Part shown: in pieces, positions 55,127 through 64,000 of the stretch
How the letters are laid out: each line of letters opens with the position of its first letter
How positions within the stretch are numbered: position 1 is the stretch's first letter
Assembly: GCA_025934695.1 (NCBI GenBank)
Contig: JAICWS010000005.1
Location: 1 to 64,000, forward strand
Reading direction: 5' to 3'
DNA: 64,000 bases
Source of the DNA: Alphaproteobacteria bacterium
Lineage (GTDB): Bacteria > Pseudomonadota > Alphaproteobacteria > Micavibrionales > UBA2020
Program-made: the position numbers and the translations under genes
Notes under the pieces: model-generated
What the model was told of the DNA's origin: nothing
What the model saw: the letters and a program-made list of their open reading frames with translations, nothing else
Databases searched by the model: none

Positions 55127-56874
55127 GCCGCGGGTTTGCGCAGGAGTTCCGGCAGTTCCTGCAGCGCCGAGGTGAGGTTGCGCATCTGCACCGAGATCAA
55201 CTCGACCGAATTGCTCATGGAGCTGTGGAAGGCCGTGGTCGATTTCTCGAGGTTTTCATGCACAGACTTGCCGAAGCCGCTAAAGCCGGTCGACAGCACG
55301 TCGGAAACCTGGTGCAGATATTGGTCGGTCTGCGCCTGCACTTCTTTCAGGCGGTCGGCCACCTTCTGCATGTCGCTGACCAGCGACTGATTGATGGTGA
55401 CCTTGGTATCGACGTCCTTGACCATGCTCTGGAGGGAGGCGACCAATCCCGCTATGCTGTCGCGCGCCTTGCCGTAGTCGGCGATGGTCTGCGACAGCGC
55501 CTGCGTCGAACCATTGAGCGCGGCGCCGCTTTCCATCATGTGGCGCGAGAGACTGTGGGCGTGGGAAATCTGCGAATTCATCACCTGTCCCGCCTCGCCG
55601 AATTTTTCGGCGGCGCCAAGAATGGTCTTTGCGCTTAAGTCCATCTTCTCGATGGAGGCGTTGGTCAGGTTCGACACATGCTCGATATTCTTCTTGAGGT
55701 CGTCCATCATCTGGCCGATGTTCTGGCGCATGTCGTGAAGCGACTTCGCGTTCTCCATCATCAGGACGTTCAGTCCCTTGATTTGATCTTTGGACGCATC
55801 CTCGACCTTGGCGACCATCTGCGACATGGTGTTCTGCAGGAGGCGGTCGACATTTTCGGCCTGGCGGCCCGACTGCTCGACGACCTGCACCATCTGGCCC
55901 AGCGGTTTTTCGAAGGTTTTCGCGATTGCCTGGGTGATATCGCGCGCCATGGCGGCCATGGCATCCTTCATGACATGCTCGATGCTTTCGGCCTGTTTCG
56001 CCGACTGCTGCGATGCGAGAACGATCTTTTCCAGCGGCTGCTCCATCGCACGGCCCACCGACTTGACGATGTCGGCGGTGATCGACGCAGTGGAGGACTG
56101 GATCGACATGGTCTGCCGGCCGATCTGCTGCGCGAGGACCTCGCCCAGCACCCGGGCCAGCATGTCGCGCATCAACGCCGCTTCCTCGGCCCGTTTGGCC
56201 TCGATGACGGCGGCGTTGGCGACGACGACTGCCTGTTCCGGCGCCGCGTCCGCCGCGGGATAAAGATTGGCGAGCGCCTGCACGACCTCATCGGCCAGCA
56301 CCGGCAGCGCCGCCGGCAAGGTTTTCATGAGGCCTGAAGCGGCAAGCCCGAGGAGCAGCGGCACCAGCGCGAGCGCCATGGCGCCGACCGGTCCCGCCGA
56401 GGTGAAGCCTTCTCCATCTTCCTGTAAATAGGCGCCTGCAATCGCGGCAAAGAGCGCGACAGCGCCCAGCACCGTGGCGGCGCAGGGCAGATGGCGCGCG
56501 GAACCGGTTTCATAGCCGCTATCGATCAGCGTGTTGCGGGCAAACAGGATCGCGGGCTGCGACGCCATGCGCACATCCTTCACGATGGTTTCGCCGTTGA
56601 TCTCCTCCGTTTGCTTGCGCAGCGTGTTTTCCCAGGCGTGCCAAGCCTGCGCCCAGGCAAGATTATCCGCGAACAGCGACGCGACGAGCGTCAGCGGCGT
56701 AACGCCCCCGCCCGCCTTCGCCTCGGCGATGCCGCGCTTAAGCTTTTCGAGCGCCGCGCGCTGGCGGCGGATGGGCGAAATGAATCCGGTGTAGAAAAAG
56801 ATAAAGGCCAGCGCGCCCAAGGCGGAGGCCAGTAATGATCCCTGGTTTAAATACAGGTCGAGACTGTCAGGCAT
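55123..56874 (-). CDS. ZorA-like membrane protein with long coiled-coil tail
   Basis: 583 residues from the ATG at 56874 (MPDSLDLYLNQ), with GGAG 10 bp upstream. One N-terminal membrane helix (~15-35), a cytoplasmic stretch including WAQAWHAWENTLRKQ, then two helices (about 125-145 and 155-180) with ARHLPCAATVLGAVALFAAIAGAYL, in the place where ZorA/MotA-type proteins have their P-x-L-TGLG-like helix. The C-terminal ~380 residues are a long helical coiled coil with regular heptads, as in the ZorA tail. No ZorB (peptidoglycan-binding partner) gene is next to it, unlike typical Zorya loci. Confidence 0.65.
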   Translation of the reverse strand: MPDSLDLYLNQGSLLASALGALAFIFFYTGFISPIRRQRAALEKLKRGIAEAKAGGGVTPLTLVASLFADNLAWAQAWHAWENTLRKQTEEINGETIVKDVRMASQPAILFARNTLIDSGYETGSARHLPCAATVLGAVALFAAIAGAYLQEDGEGFTSAGPVGAMALALVPLLLGLAASGLMKTLPAALPVLADEVVQALANLYPAADAAPEQAVVVANAAVIEAKRAEEAALMRDMLARVLGEVLAQQIGRQTMSIQSSTASITADIVKSVGRAMEQPLEKIVLASQQSAKQAESIEHVMKDAMAAMARDITQAIAKTFEKPLGQMVQVVEQSGRQAENVDRLLQNTMSQMVAKVEDASKDQIKGLNVLMMENAKSLHDMRQNIGQMMDDLKKNIEHVSNLTNASIEKMDLSAKTILGAAEKFGEAGQVMNSQISHAHSLSRHMMESGAALNGSTQALSQTIADYGKARDSIAGLVASLQSMVKDVDTKVTINQSLVSDMQKVADRLKEVQAQTDQYLHQVSDVLSTGFSGFGKSVHENLEKSTTAFHSSMSNSVELISVQMRNLTSALQELPELLRKPAA

Positions 56875-57010
56875 GAAAACTCCGATCTTTCCCAATCATC
56901 AAATCAATGCCGTGGTTTTAATATGTGAAAGCGCCGAATGCCGGCTGGCGCTGATATCCCCATGCTATTTGTATCAATGAGATGTAAATGAGTGCTTAAT
57001 TCCAGTAAGT

Positions 57011-57077
57011 GTCATTCCCGCGAAAGCGGGAATCCTGTGCAGCATGCGGACGGAGATCGCGCTTTTGCGGGAATGCC
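57011..57077. repeat. Intergenic palindromic element, short form
   Basis: About 67 bp. TCATTCCCGCGAAAGCGGGA plus ATCCTG on the left and GCGCTTTTGCGGGAATGCC on the right form inverted arms. The remaining spacer 56875-57185 is AT-rich and holds the upstream region of the enoyl-CoA hydratase gene; no other gene seen. Confidence 0.65.
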
Positions 57078-57185
57078 GCTGAATTATGACATATAATCCA
57101 TTTCATTTGCCCTGCTCCCACCCCTCTGATACAAAACTCACATATGACAAAACACTAAAAACCGCCAGCGTGGGGGAACATCCGC

Positions 57186-57944
57186 ATGTCAGACCTCGTG
57201 ACCACATCGGTAAAGGACGGCATCCTGACCATCCGCATGAACCGGCCGGACAAGAAGAACGCGCTGACGGTCGAGATGTATGACGATCTGACCAAGGCGA
57301 TCAAGGACGCCGAGAAGGACAAAAACGTCCGCGTCATCCTCATCACCGGTGCGGGCGATAGTTTCTGCGCGGGGAACGACCTGAAGGATTTCCTCGAAAA
57401 TCCGCCGAAATCAAAGAATGCGCCGGTGCTGAAGTTCGTGCGCGCGATTGCGGACGCAAAACTGCCCATCGTGGCGGCCGTCAACGGCACTGCCGTGGGA
57501 CTTGGCGTCACCATGCTGCTGCATTGCGATTTCATCTATGTGGCGAAGGATGCGACCCTGTCCCTCCCCTTCGTGAACCTGGGATTAGTGCCCGAGGCCG
57601 CCGCCAGCCTGCTGCTGCCGCGCCTGGCGGGGCACCCGCGCGCGGCCGAAATGCTGATGCTGGGCGAGCCTTTCAGTGCGAAGGCGGCGGTCGACGCCGG
57701 CATCGCCAATGCCGTCTGCGAACCCGAAGACCTCGAGGCGACCGCACTCAAAACCGCGAAGAAACTCGCCGCCAAGCCGCGCAACGCGCTGCTCCACACC
57801 AAGGCCCTGTTGCGCCGCGACTTCGAATCCGTCGCCGCCCGCATCGACGCCGAGGCCGATATCTTCCGGGAATGTCTGGACTCCGACGATGCCAAGGAAG
57901 CCTTCACCGCCTTCAAAGAAAAGCGCAAACCGAAGTTTCAATAG
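57186..57944 (+). CDS. Enoyl-CoA hydratase/isomerase family protein
   Basis: 252 residues. Crotonase fold: IRMNRPDKKNALTVEMYDDL near the N-terminus, the oxyanion-hole segment AGDSFCAGNDLKDFLEN, and AAVNGTAVGLGVTMLLHCDF. The first catalytic Glu site is replaced by NGTAVGLGV-type sequence, while LVPEAAASLLLPRLAGHPRA carries the E-A-A region, fitting the isomerase-leaning branch (ECI/PaaG-like). Cytoplasmic fatty acid metabolism; substrate not inferable. GGGGGA lies upstream of the ATG. Single gene. Confidence 0.88.
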   Translation: MSDLVTTSVKDGILTIRMNRPDKKNALTVEMYDDLTKAIKDAEKDKNVRVILITGAGDSFCAGNDLKDFLENPPKSKNAPVLKFVRAIADAKLPIVAAVNGTAVGLGVTMLLHCDFIYVAKDATLSLPFVNLGLVPEAAASLLLPRLAGHPRAAEMLMLGEPFSAKAAVDAGIANAVCEPEDLEATALKTAKKLAAKPRNALLHTKALLRRDFESVAARIDAEADIFRECLDSDDAKEAFTAFKEKRKPKFQ

Positions 57945-58006
57945 GCATCCCGACACGCGCGCCGCAGACGCGGCGCGGCTGGATCTCGGCTTTCGCCGGG
58001 GTGGCA
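57945..58006. repeat. Intergenic palindromic element, fragment
   Basis: About 62 bp between the convergent ends of the enoyl-CoA hydratase and the coiled-coil protein genes. It contains GCGCGCCGCAGACGCGGCGCG hairpin material and a right arm CTGGATCTCGGCTTTCGCCG plus GGGTGG; the left arm is truncated (ATCCCGACACG). Confidence 0.6.
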
Positions 58007-58022
58007 CGGAAACTGTGAGAGA

Positions 58023-58814
58023 CTATTGCTTCGGCCCTTGCGGCTTCTGCGCCTGGGGAGCTTCCGGCTTTTGCGGCTGCTGGGGCAGCGGCTGTTCGCG
58101 CGTGATGCTGAACGGCGTAGGTTCGTTGTAGCCCTCGCCCGCTTTCTTTGCCGAGCGGTGGAAGACATGGATGACTTCGCCCGCGCCGCGCTTGGTCGCT
58201 TTCGCGAAGCGGACGGTCAGGTCGGGGAAGAAGGCGACGGCTTCCTTGGTCGTGCGCTTGAAGGTGTTCCAGCGCTCGCGGCGGATCTGCTTGCCGGTCT
58301 TTTTATAGACGGCGCCGCGTTCTTTCCTGGCGGCCTTGATGCCGGTCTTGAGTTCTTTTTTCTTCTTGCTGTAGGCGTCCTTGTTCTCCTTCGTCACGTT
58401 GCGGCTCTCGGTCAGGAGATCCTGCGTCGCGGTGTTGAGCGCGTTCTGTGAGCGTTCCTGTTTCGCGCGCTCCTCGGCGATCTTTTTATTCAGCTCGTCG
58501 ATGATTTTTTGCGCTTCGCCGACTTCGTTGGTCAGATTCTCGACCGCTTCGCGGCGCACCGTCAGGCGCTTCTCGCCCGCTTCTTTCAGCGCGAGGCCGT
58601 GTTGCTCGAGCGTGGGAGCATAGGCACGCGTCGCGGCGATGACCTTGCTGTCGACTTCCTTGCGCTCCAGCGAGGTGGACTCCAGCACCGCATTCGTCTT
58701 CGCCGCCTCGTGCGAGAAGATGGCGAAGGGCCGCGGCTTGTCCTTGATCTGGTTTTCGTTCGCGGGTTCCTGGTTGTTGCCGGGTTTGCTGTTGTTTTCG
58801 CTGGGTTGTGCCAT
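58023..58814 (-). CDS. Charged coiled-coil hypothetical protein
   Basis: 263 residues. Very hydrophilic; Lys, Glu, Gln and Arg dominate. The middle (residues ~65-170) is a predicted long coiled coil (NEVGEAQKIIDELNKKIAEE). The C-terminal ~30 residues are Pro/Gln-rich repeats (QPLPQQPQKPEAPQAQKPQG). No signal peptide or membrane helix. Not recognised. The spacer 58815-58993 upstream holds its 5' region and the divergent TPM gene. Confidence 0.7.
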   Translation of the reverse strand: MAQPSENNSKPGNNQEPANENQIKDKPRPFAIFSHEAAKTNAVLESTSLERKEVDSKVIAATRAYAPTLEQHGLALKEAGEKRLTVRREAVENLTNEVGEAQKIIDELNKKIAEERAKQERSQNALNTATQDLLTESRNVTKENKDAYSKKKKELKTGIKAARKERGAVYKKTGKQIRRERWNTFKRTTKEAVAFFPDLTVRFAKATKRGAGEVIHVFHRSAKKAGEGYNEPTPFSITREQPLPQQPQKPEAPQAQKPQGPKQ

Positions 58815-58993
58815 GTGACCTGCCGTCCTTATTTTCCGAAATAAAAGTTATTGCGATGCAATATTTTTGAAGGCCAAACCATAGGGGAATTGGAGGCGAA
58901 GAGTCAATGGGGCCAGCTGGAGGAACCCGAAAATCCACCGGTTAACCGCCCGTCAATCCTTCCCGTCTCATAATGCCATGGGGAGGACAAGAC

Positions 58994-59872
58994 ATGAACG
59001 CCACCACGCACATCTCGGTAATTCCAAGGCGCCCTACCGGCTTGCGCTGCCTTGTCGCTGCGACACTCATGATACTGCTCTGCGCATCGTACGCGGTCGC
59101 GGCGGTCAAATTTCCGGCTCTGACGGGCCGGGTCGTCGATGACGCGCACCTCCTTTCGGATGATGCGGCGAGTGCGCTGACGCAGGAACTAAAGGCGCTG
59201 GAGGACAAAACGGGGGACCAGCTGGTCGTGGTGACCCTCACTTCGCTGCAGGGGCTGACCATCGAGGAATATGGTGTGGAGCTCGGCCGCTCCTGGGGGA
59301 TCGGTAAAAAGGGCAAGGACAATGGCGTGCTTCTGCTCGTGGCGCCGAAGGACCACAAAGTCCGCATCGAAGTCGGCTACCGGCTGGAAGAGACTATCAC
59401 CGATGCGGTGTCCAGCCATATCATCTACGGCATCCTCCTCCCGGCCTTTCGCAAGGGCGAGATGGAGCAAGGCATCCGCGACGCGGCAGATGCGCTTGTC
59501 ACGCTCATGGGCGGCGACGTGTCCCCGGCAACGAAAACCTCCGCAGCTTCAGCAGCTTCCGGCGGTGGCGATGCAGATGACGCCGATGATCCCGACTTCG
59601 ACCGCACCGTTGCGAATGTATTGGCGATGCTGATGGGCGCAGGAATTTTGTACGGTTTCTTTTGCGCCATCCGCCAGGCCTGCCGCGAGGTGAAACAGCA
59701 GGACGCGATTCCCAGTTCCACCGGCTCAAAATCATCCTACAGATCGTCCCGCTCTTCCGGCTCCTCCAACTCAGACGACGATGAGGAGGAGGAGGAGGAG
59801 GATGACGATAAGGAGAGCTTCAGCGGCGGCGGCGGAAGTTTCGGCGGCGGCGGGGCATCGGGCGAATGGTAA
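58994..59872 (+). CDS. TPM-domain protein (YgcG-like)
   Basis: 292 residues from the ATG at 58994, with GGAGG 9 bp upstream. Signal peptide or N-terminal anchor (LVAATLMILLCASYAVAAV), then the TPM phosphatase-like domain: LTGRVVDDAHLLSDDAASAL, TGDQLVVVTLTSLQGLTIEEYG and NGVLLLVAPKDHKVRIEVGYRLEE. A single membrane helix follows at ~217-236 and the C-terminus is Ser-rich, then acidic (DDDEEEEEEDDDK) and ends in GGGGSFGGGGASGEW, the usual Gly-rich/GASG tail of YgcG proteins. Predicted inner-membrane protein; role unclear. Confidence 0.85.
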   Translation: MNATTHISVIPRRPTGLRCLVAATLMILLCASYAVAAVKFPALTGRVVDDAHLLSDDAASALTQELKALEDKTGDQLVVVTLTSLQGLTIEEYGVELGRSWGIGKKGKDNGVLLLVAPKDHKVRIEVGYRLEETITDAVSSHIIYGILLPAFRKGEMEQGIRDAADALVTLMGGDVSPATKTSAASAASGGGDADDADDPDFDRTVANVLAMLMGAGILYGFFCAIRQACREVKQQDAIPSSTGSKSSYRSSRSSGSSNSDDDEEEEEEDDDKESFSGGGGSFGGGGASGEW

Positions 59873-59992
59873 GAATATATTGTAAAAGACGTTCGCTGGA
59901 ACGCATGATTGGCCCGGAACCAAACCATAGGAGAATTTAGCGCTCGGGTGCCAATGGCGGCAGGCGAAGAAAATATCGTCCCAAACGGCAAT

Positions 59993-60460
59993 TCAATCGC
60001 TATTGGGCCACGTGAGAACGCCCGCAGTACCGGGAACGGTGAAGTAATAATCTCCGGGCGGATCGAAGGTAACGTGGATCCAGGCTTCCACGCACTCCTT
60101 CAGGCGGCTGCGGTCGACACGCATCTTGAGCTCTTTGATGGTGGGATGCCGGGCGAAGAGCGCATCGAGAAAATCGGCCGTCTCTTCATCGATCTCGCTG
60201 TAGCAATGCCCCTTCCATTTCGGCCCCTCATAAAAGAACCGGAACAATTCCTTCACAAAGCCTTCCGTCGCCGCCGCATCATCCTCGATATCGAGCGGGA
60301 CATAGATGCCTTCCATCCGCGGCTGGAGACAGGACAGGCCACCGGCCTGGTTTGTATAAATAACGCCGGTCGGATAAGGGAGAATGAGCCCGAGACCGCA
60401 AGCGGAGTAAAGCGAGACCAACGGTTTATCCGCGGATGTTTGTGACGGCAGAGTGTTCAA
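59993..60460 (-). CDS. Hypothetical protein, DUF6210-like
   Basis: 155 residues, soluble. The N-terminal half has GLILPYPTGVIYTNQAGGLSC followed by EGIYVPLDI, a pattern I associate with DUF6210. The C-terminal half (TADFLDALFARHPTIKELKM, EAWIHVTF) reads as an alpha/beta domain. The start ATG at 60460 is the only in-frame choice that keeps the domain. No known function; possible conflict-system immunity proteins have similar small folds, but nothing here shows that. Confidence 0.65.
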   Translation of the reverse strand: MNTLPSQTSADKPLVSLYSACGLGLILPYPTGVIYTNQAGGLSCLQPRMEGIYVPLDIEDDAAATEGFVKELFRFFYEGPKWKGHCYSEIDEETADFLDALFARHPTIKELKMRVDRSRLKECVEAWIHVTFDPPGDYYFTVPGTAGVLTWPNSD

Positions 60461-60492
60461 GGTTTGCCTTCCGAAATCATCACAGGAAAATT

Positions 60493-60569
60493 TGGTGGGC
60501 CCGGAGGGACTTGAACCCCCGACCAGACCGTTATGAGCGGCCCGCTCTAACCAACTGAGCTACAGGCCC
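60493..60569 (-). tRNA. tRNA with CAU anticodon, probably tRNA-Ile2
   Basis: 77 nt, complete cloverleaf. Acceptor strands GGGCCTG and CGGGCCC, D arm TAGCTCAGTTGGTTAGAGC, anticodon loop CTCATAA (CAT), T loop TTCAAGT, discriminator A and encoded CCA. The stem GGCCGCTCATAACGGTC resembles lysidine-modified tRNA-Ile2 of other alphaproteobacteria more than elongator tRNA-Met, but automatic callers may label it Met. Confidence 0.85.
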
Positions 60570-60660
60570 CGCCAAGGTGCAGACTATAACATAGGCCGGG
60601 TTTATGGGGAAAGAGCCGGGTTTACCAATGAAATCGCGTGTTTGCGGGCCCAAATGAGGA

Positions 60661-60687
60661 GGGAGCGGCCCTGCTTTTGCCGCTCCC
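60661..60687. terminator. Hairpin between tRNA and an exported protein gene, possible terminator
   Basis: GGGAGCGGC and GCCGCTCCC form a 9-bp perfect stem around a 9-nt loop (CCTGCTTTT). No T-run follows closely on either strand, so it could be a weak bidirectional terminator. It lies about 70 bp past the stop of the gene at 60757-61521. Confidence 0.4.
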
Positions 60688-60756
60688 CTCGCCTCTTGAA
60701 CGCTTCTTTTTTAGATCAGGCTCCTGGGTCTCACCCTTCACACACGAAGTCTTGCA

Positions 60757-61521
60757 TCAGTTGAAGTACGGCACGAACGGGCCGATGAAATCTTTTGGCA
60801 CGGGCGGCAGCGGGGTGGGCTCGGGGTAAGCGGCGGTCACCGCATTGAAGGCCGGCAGCCATTTGCACGGCAGGCTGTTCTTGAAGTCGGCTGGCAGGTC
60901 TTTGAGCGAGACCGGCTCGCCCTTTGCCATGCGGGTGATTTCGTAGAACATTACGATGGCAGTCAGGTCGTCGGCGTCCGCATGCAGGAACAGGTCGCTC
61001 TTGTACATCGAAATCAGCTTGGACGGGTTCGCAAGGTCGCTCCAGGTCAGCTTCTGCGGCACGTTCTGCTGGTTCTGCGCCATGCAGGCGGCGACGGCCG
61101 GGTCGGCGGGATCGTTGATGTCGGTCAGGTTGGGGTCATAGTCGCGGCGCTGGAAATGCAGGTGATGACGTTGTTCCTCGGCCTGCGCTTGCTTGTGCAC
61201 GTTCTGCATCCAGGCCCAGTCGTTCGCGGCCTGCGCCCAGTCGGCGGGAAAAAGGATATTGGAGGCAATGCCGCAGGCGCCCAGCGCGAAGGCGCCGAGA
61301 GCCAGGCTCTTGGCGGCGATTTTGAGACGTTCCCAGCCGGTGCCGCTGACAACGGGCTGGACGCGCGGAGTGCGGCAGGCAACGGCAGCCGCTGCGGCCG
61401 GGACGGCGGGCATCGGCGTCGCGCAGGCGGGCGTCAAGCCGGCGGCGGTGGATTCAGCGATCGCTTCTGCGATGATCTTCTTGATGGCGTCCTTGAGAAC
61501 CGCTTCCAGCGCGTCCGACAT
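60757..61521 (-). CDS. Hypothetical membrane-anchored protein
   Basis: 254 residues. An Ala/Pro-rich N-terminus with an amphipathic helix (EAVLKDAIKKIIAEAIAES), one membrane helix at ~72-92 (KSLALGAFALGACGIASNILF), and a C-terminal ~160-residue domain with NLTDINDPADPAVAACMAQ and a paired Cys in NSLPCKWLPAF. Ends in a proline-rich tail (PEPTPLPPVPKDFIGPF). Not recognised. The spacer 61522-61754 upstream has no gene I can support. Confidence 0.65.
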   Translation of the reverse strand: MSDALEAVLKDAIKKIIAEAIAESTAAGLTPACATPMPAVPAAAAAVACRTPRVQPVVSGTGWERLKIAAKSLALGAFALGACGIASNILFPADWAQAANDWAWMQNVHKQAQAEEQRHHLHFQRRDYDPNLTDINDPADPAVAACMAQNQQNVPQKLTWSDLANPSKLISMYKSDLFLHADADDLTAIVMFYEITRMAKGEPVSLKDLPADFKNSLPCKWLPAFNAVTAAYPEPTPLPPVPKDFIGPFVPYFN

Positions 61522-61754
61522 CGATACACCCTCCCCCTCATGAAACCCGTTTGGCTTTTCTTTTATCTCTTAATTTCATTAAAGCACGGTTAGCAATCCG
61601 GGTTGTGAGGCACCTGTGTGGGAGTTGTAAGAAGTTTGTAAGAAGCGGTTGCCGCTTGAAAAGACATAAGAATTCGCCCGCTTTCGCAGGAAAGAAAATT
61701 TCTTTTGGAGGATTGTGAGACTGGTCGTGGGCGCCTGTATAGCCCGGCGGAAGG

Positions 61755-62891
61755 TCAGAATCGCTTCAGAGCAACGGTATTAGGATATGCACGGCCGAGG
61801 ACGCATCCCGCGGCCCACCACATCAGGCTGACGCAGATAATGGACACATAGCTGTCGAGCGCATAGTGAAAGCCGAACAGGACGGTCGCAAGATAGATCG
61901 CGACGCAGAAGACGGCGCCGGCATAGCCCGCCCGGCGGTTGATGCTGAACCCGTAAAGCATCGCCAGCCAGGCGATGGCGATATGCATGCTGGGAAAAGC
62001 CGCGACGGCGTTCAGGTTCACGAGATCGCCGTTCGTTGTCCACATTAATAAGTGCTCTCCCGACCATTGCGCCATCGGGAAGTCGTGCTTTCCGGCCGTG
62101 GCGATATATTCGACGAAGTCCGCATAAGGATCGGGCCGGCTCGGAAAAAAGTCATGATAGAACAAGGGCCCTGCCGCCGAAAACCAAGTGCCGAGGACCG
62201 AGCCCAGCAGGATCCAGGACAACAGGAAGCACCACAGGAACCGCAGGCGGCGCTTGAGGTCGCCGTCCCAGAACAGCCCATAGCCCATCGACAGGTACAT
62301 CATGACGAACCACAGGAAATACAGGACGTCGAGCACGGGCCCTAAGGAGAGCGCCCGCGTCAGCGGCACGATGAATTCATTGGGCAAATGGCCAAAGTGC
62401 AGGAAACGGTCGGCGGCGATGAAGAAATCGTCCCAGGCATAGGGGTGCAGCACATGGATCAGCGACTTCTGCACGAAGTAAAAGCCGTTCGCCACGATGA
62501 CCAGCAAGCCGATGCAGGCGAAGGGGAAGACGTCGCCGTCGAAGAGATATTTCAGCCCGACATCGAGCGCATGCCGCGCCGCCGCGCGCGGGCCTTTTCG
62601 CTGGGTGGCCCAGGCCTTGACGAAGACGCCGAACCCCATCGTAGCGAGCAGGATGAAACATTTCAGAATAATGACCGGGATGACGAGCCCAATGCGCATG
62701 AACTGCGTGAAGGGCACATGGACATAGACGGATTCAGCGACGATGGCGAGGATGTAGAGCAGCCCCGTCAGCAGTATTCCCTTCTGTGCCTGGAACGCGC
62801 GGGACCAGCGGGCATCCGACGACGCTGCGGGGTTTTCGGCTTTGAGCGAGGCCTGTTTTTTCAGGCGCGATTTTGTTGCAGTAACTGACAT
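61755..62891 (-). CDS. PAP2-superfamily membrane protein, AUR1/inositolphosphotransferase-like
   Basis: 378 residues with about 8-10 membrane helices. Phosphatase/transferase motifs: AFPSMHIAIAWLAM (the S-x-x-H motif 2) and LFGFHYALDSYVSI (motif 3 with His and Asp). Motif 1 is not clear, which fits the PAP2_3 (AUR1/Ipt1-like) subgroup that moves phosphoalcohol groups between lipids. The N-terminus (SRLKKQASLKAENPAASSD) is a basic cytoplasmic leader. Precedes rpoD on the same strand, separated by a repeat element. Confidence 0.82.
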   Translation of the reverse strand: MSVTATKSRLKKQASLKAENPAASSDARWSRAFQAQKGILLTGLLYILAIVAESVYVHVPFTQFMRIGLVIPVIILKCFILLATMGFGVFVKAWATQRKGPRAAARHALDVGLKYLFDGDVFPFACIGLLVIVANGFYFVQKSLIHVLHPYAWDDFFIAADRFLHFGHLPNEFIVPLTRALSLGPVLDVLYFLWFVMMYLSMGYGLFWDGDLKRRLRFLWCFLLSWILLGSVLGTWFSAAGPLFYHDFFPSRPDPYADFVEYIATAGKHDFPMAQWSGEHLLMWTTNGDLVNLNAVAAFPSMHIAIAWLAMLYGFSINRRAGYAGAVFCVAIYLATVLFGFHYALDSYVSIICVSLMWWAAGCVLGRAYPNTVALKRF

Positions 62892-62911
62892 GCGCTATCC
62901 GCTATACCGCG

Positions 62912-63023
62912 CCACCCCAAGCTCGTCCCGGGGTCCAAAAGCGCGCCCGCGCGTCACATGAATCCGCCATCGATTCATATGACGGCCCGACGGCCTTTTG
63001 GATGCCGGAACAAGTCCGGCATG
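62912..63023. repeat. Intergenic inverted-repeat element
   Basis: About 112 bp. Left arm CCACCCCAAGCTCGTCCCGGG plus GTCCAAAAG; right arm CTTTTGGATGCCGGAACAAG plus TCCGGCATGG. A nested palindrome ATGAATCCGCCATCGATTCAT is in the centre. It fills the spacer between rpoD and the PAP2-like gene. Confidence 0.75.
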
Positions 63024-63063
63024 GAAAAACGGAAGAATGCCGGAATGCGTCCGGCATCGCACC

Positions 63064-64000
<937 letters not shown>

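Noticed and set aside
55123-56874. Methyl-accepting chemotaxis protein
   Set aside because: The coiled coil is long, but there is no conserved signalling hairpin tip and the membrane layout is one plus two helices with a large cytoplasmic tail, as in ZorA.
24858-63023. CRISPR array suggested by repeated palindromes
   Set aside because: The repeats are spread over 38 kb in single intergenic spots as inverted pairs, not as direct repeats with regular spacers. No cas genes are present.

Overview
The window comes from a GC-rich alphaproteobacterium that I cannot name to genus. The evidence is the clustering of dnaE, lolD, lolC and proS, the complete 14-gene nuo operon followed by birA, rnj and a DUF1467 gene, tRNA genes with encoded CCA, and a sigma-70 gene at the right edge. 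Most of the window is resident chromosome. One AT-rich segment, about 37.5-43.5 kb, is clearly foreign in base composition.

Layout. 1-8.9 kb: the start of dnaE, two unknown genes, lolD/lolC/proS, a small exported protein, DUF1467, RNase J and BirA. 8.9-23.2 kb: nuoA to nuoN on the minus strand, encoding the proton-pumping NADH dehydrogenase. 23.4-30.1 kb: tRNA-Asp, a His-rich zinc-type CDF exporter, a pseudopilin-like protein, and a four-gene signalling operon (receiver, CheX-like, FIST, HPt-kinase). 30.4-37.5 kb: unknown proteins, two exported zinc metallopeptidases (one ending in a VHL-beta-like domain), a GT-C type membrane protein and an NAD-binding protein.

37.5-43.5 kb is the accessory island. 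On the plus strand a dGTPase (Dgt-type HD phosphohydrolase), split by a -1 frameshift at a canonical slippery heptamer, is translationally coupled to a small GG/DxD nucleotidyltransferase. Converging on it from the minus strand is an operon of a YMDD reverse transcriptase with a helical-repeat C-terminus, followed by a CHC2/Toprim primase-like protein. The island ends near tRNA-Glu, and a degenerate 3' half of another tRNA lies between them. This is the best candidate for an undescribed system, most likely anti-phage.

43.6-64 kb: two related small Cys-containing secreted proteins, a FabD-like acyltransferase beside a fused alpha/beta 2-oxoacid dehydrogenase E1, a TlpA-like/pyroglutamyl-peptidase pair, a SulP transporter, a ParB-like protein, a two-gene Zorya-like module (ZorA-like plus EH-signature protein, no ZorB seen), an enoyl-CoA hydratase, several unknown proteins, a CAU tRNA, a PAP2-family protein, and rpoD, which carries an apparent 1-bp deletion. 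About nine intergenic spacers carry a shared family of roughly 60-130 bp inverted-repeat elements.
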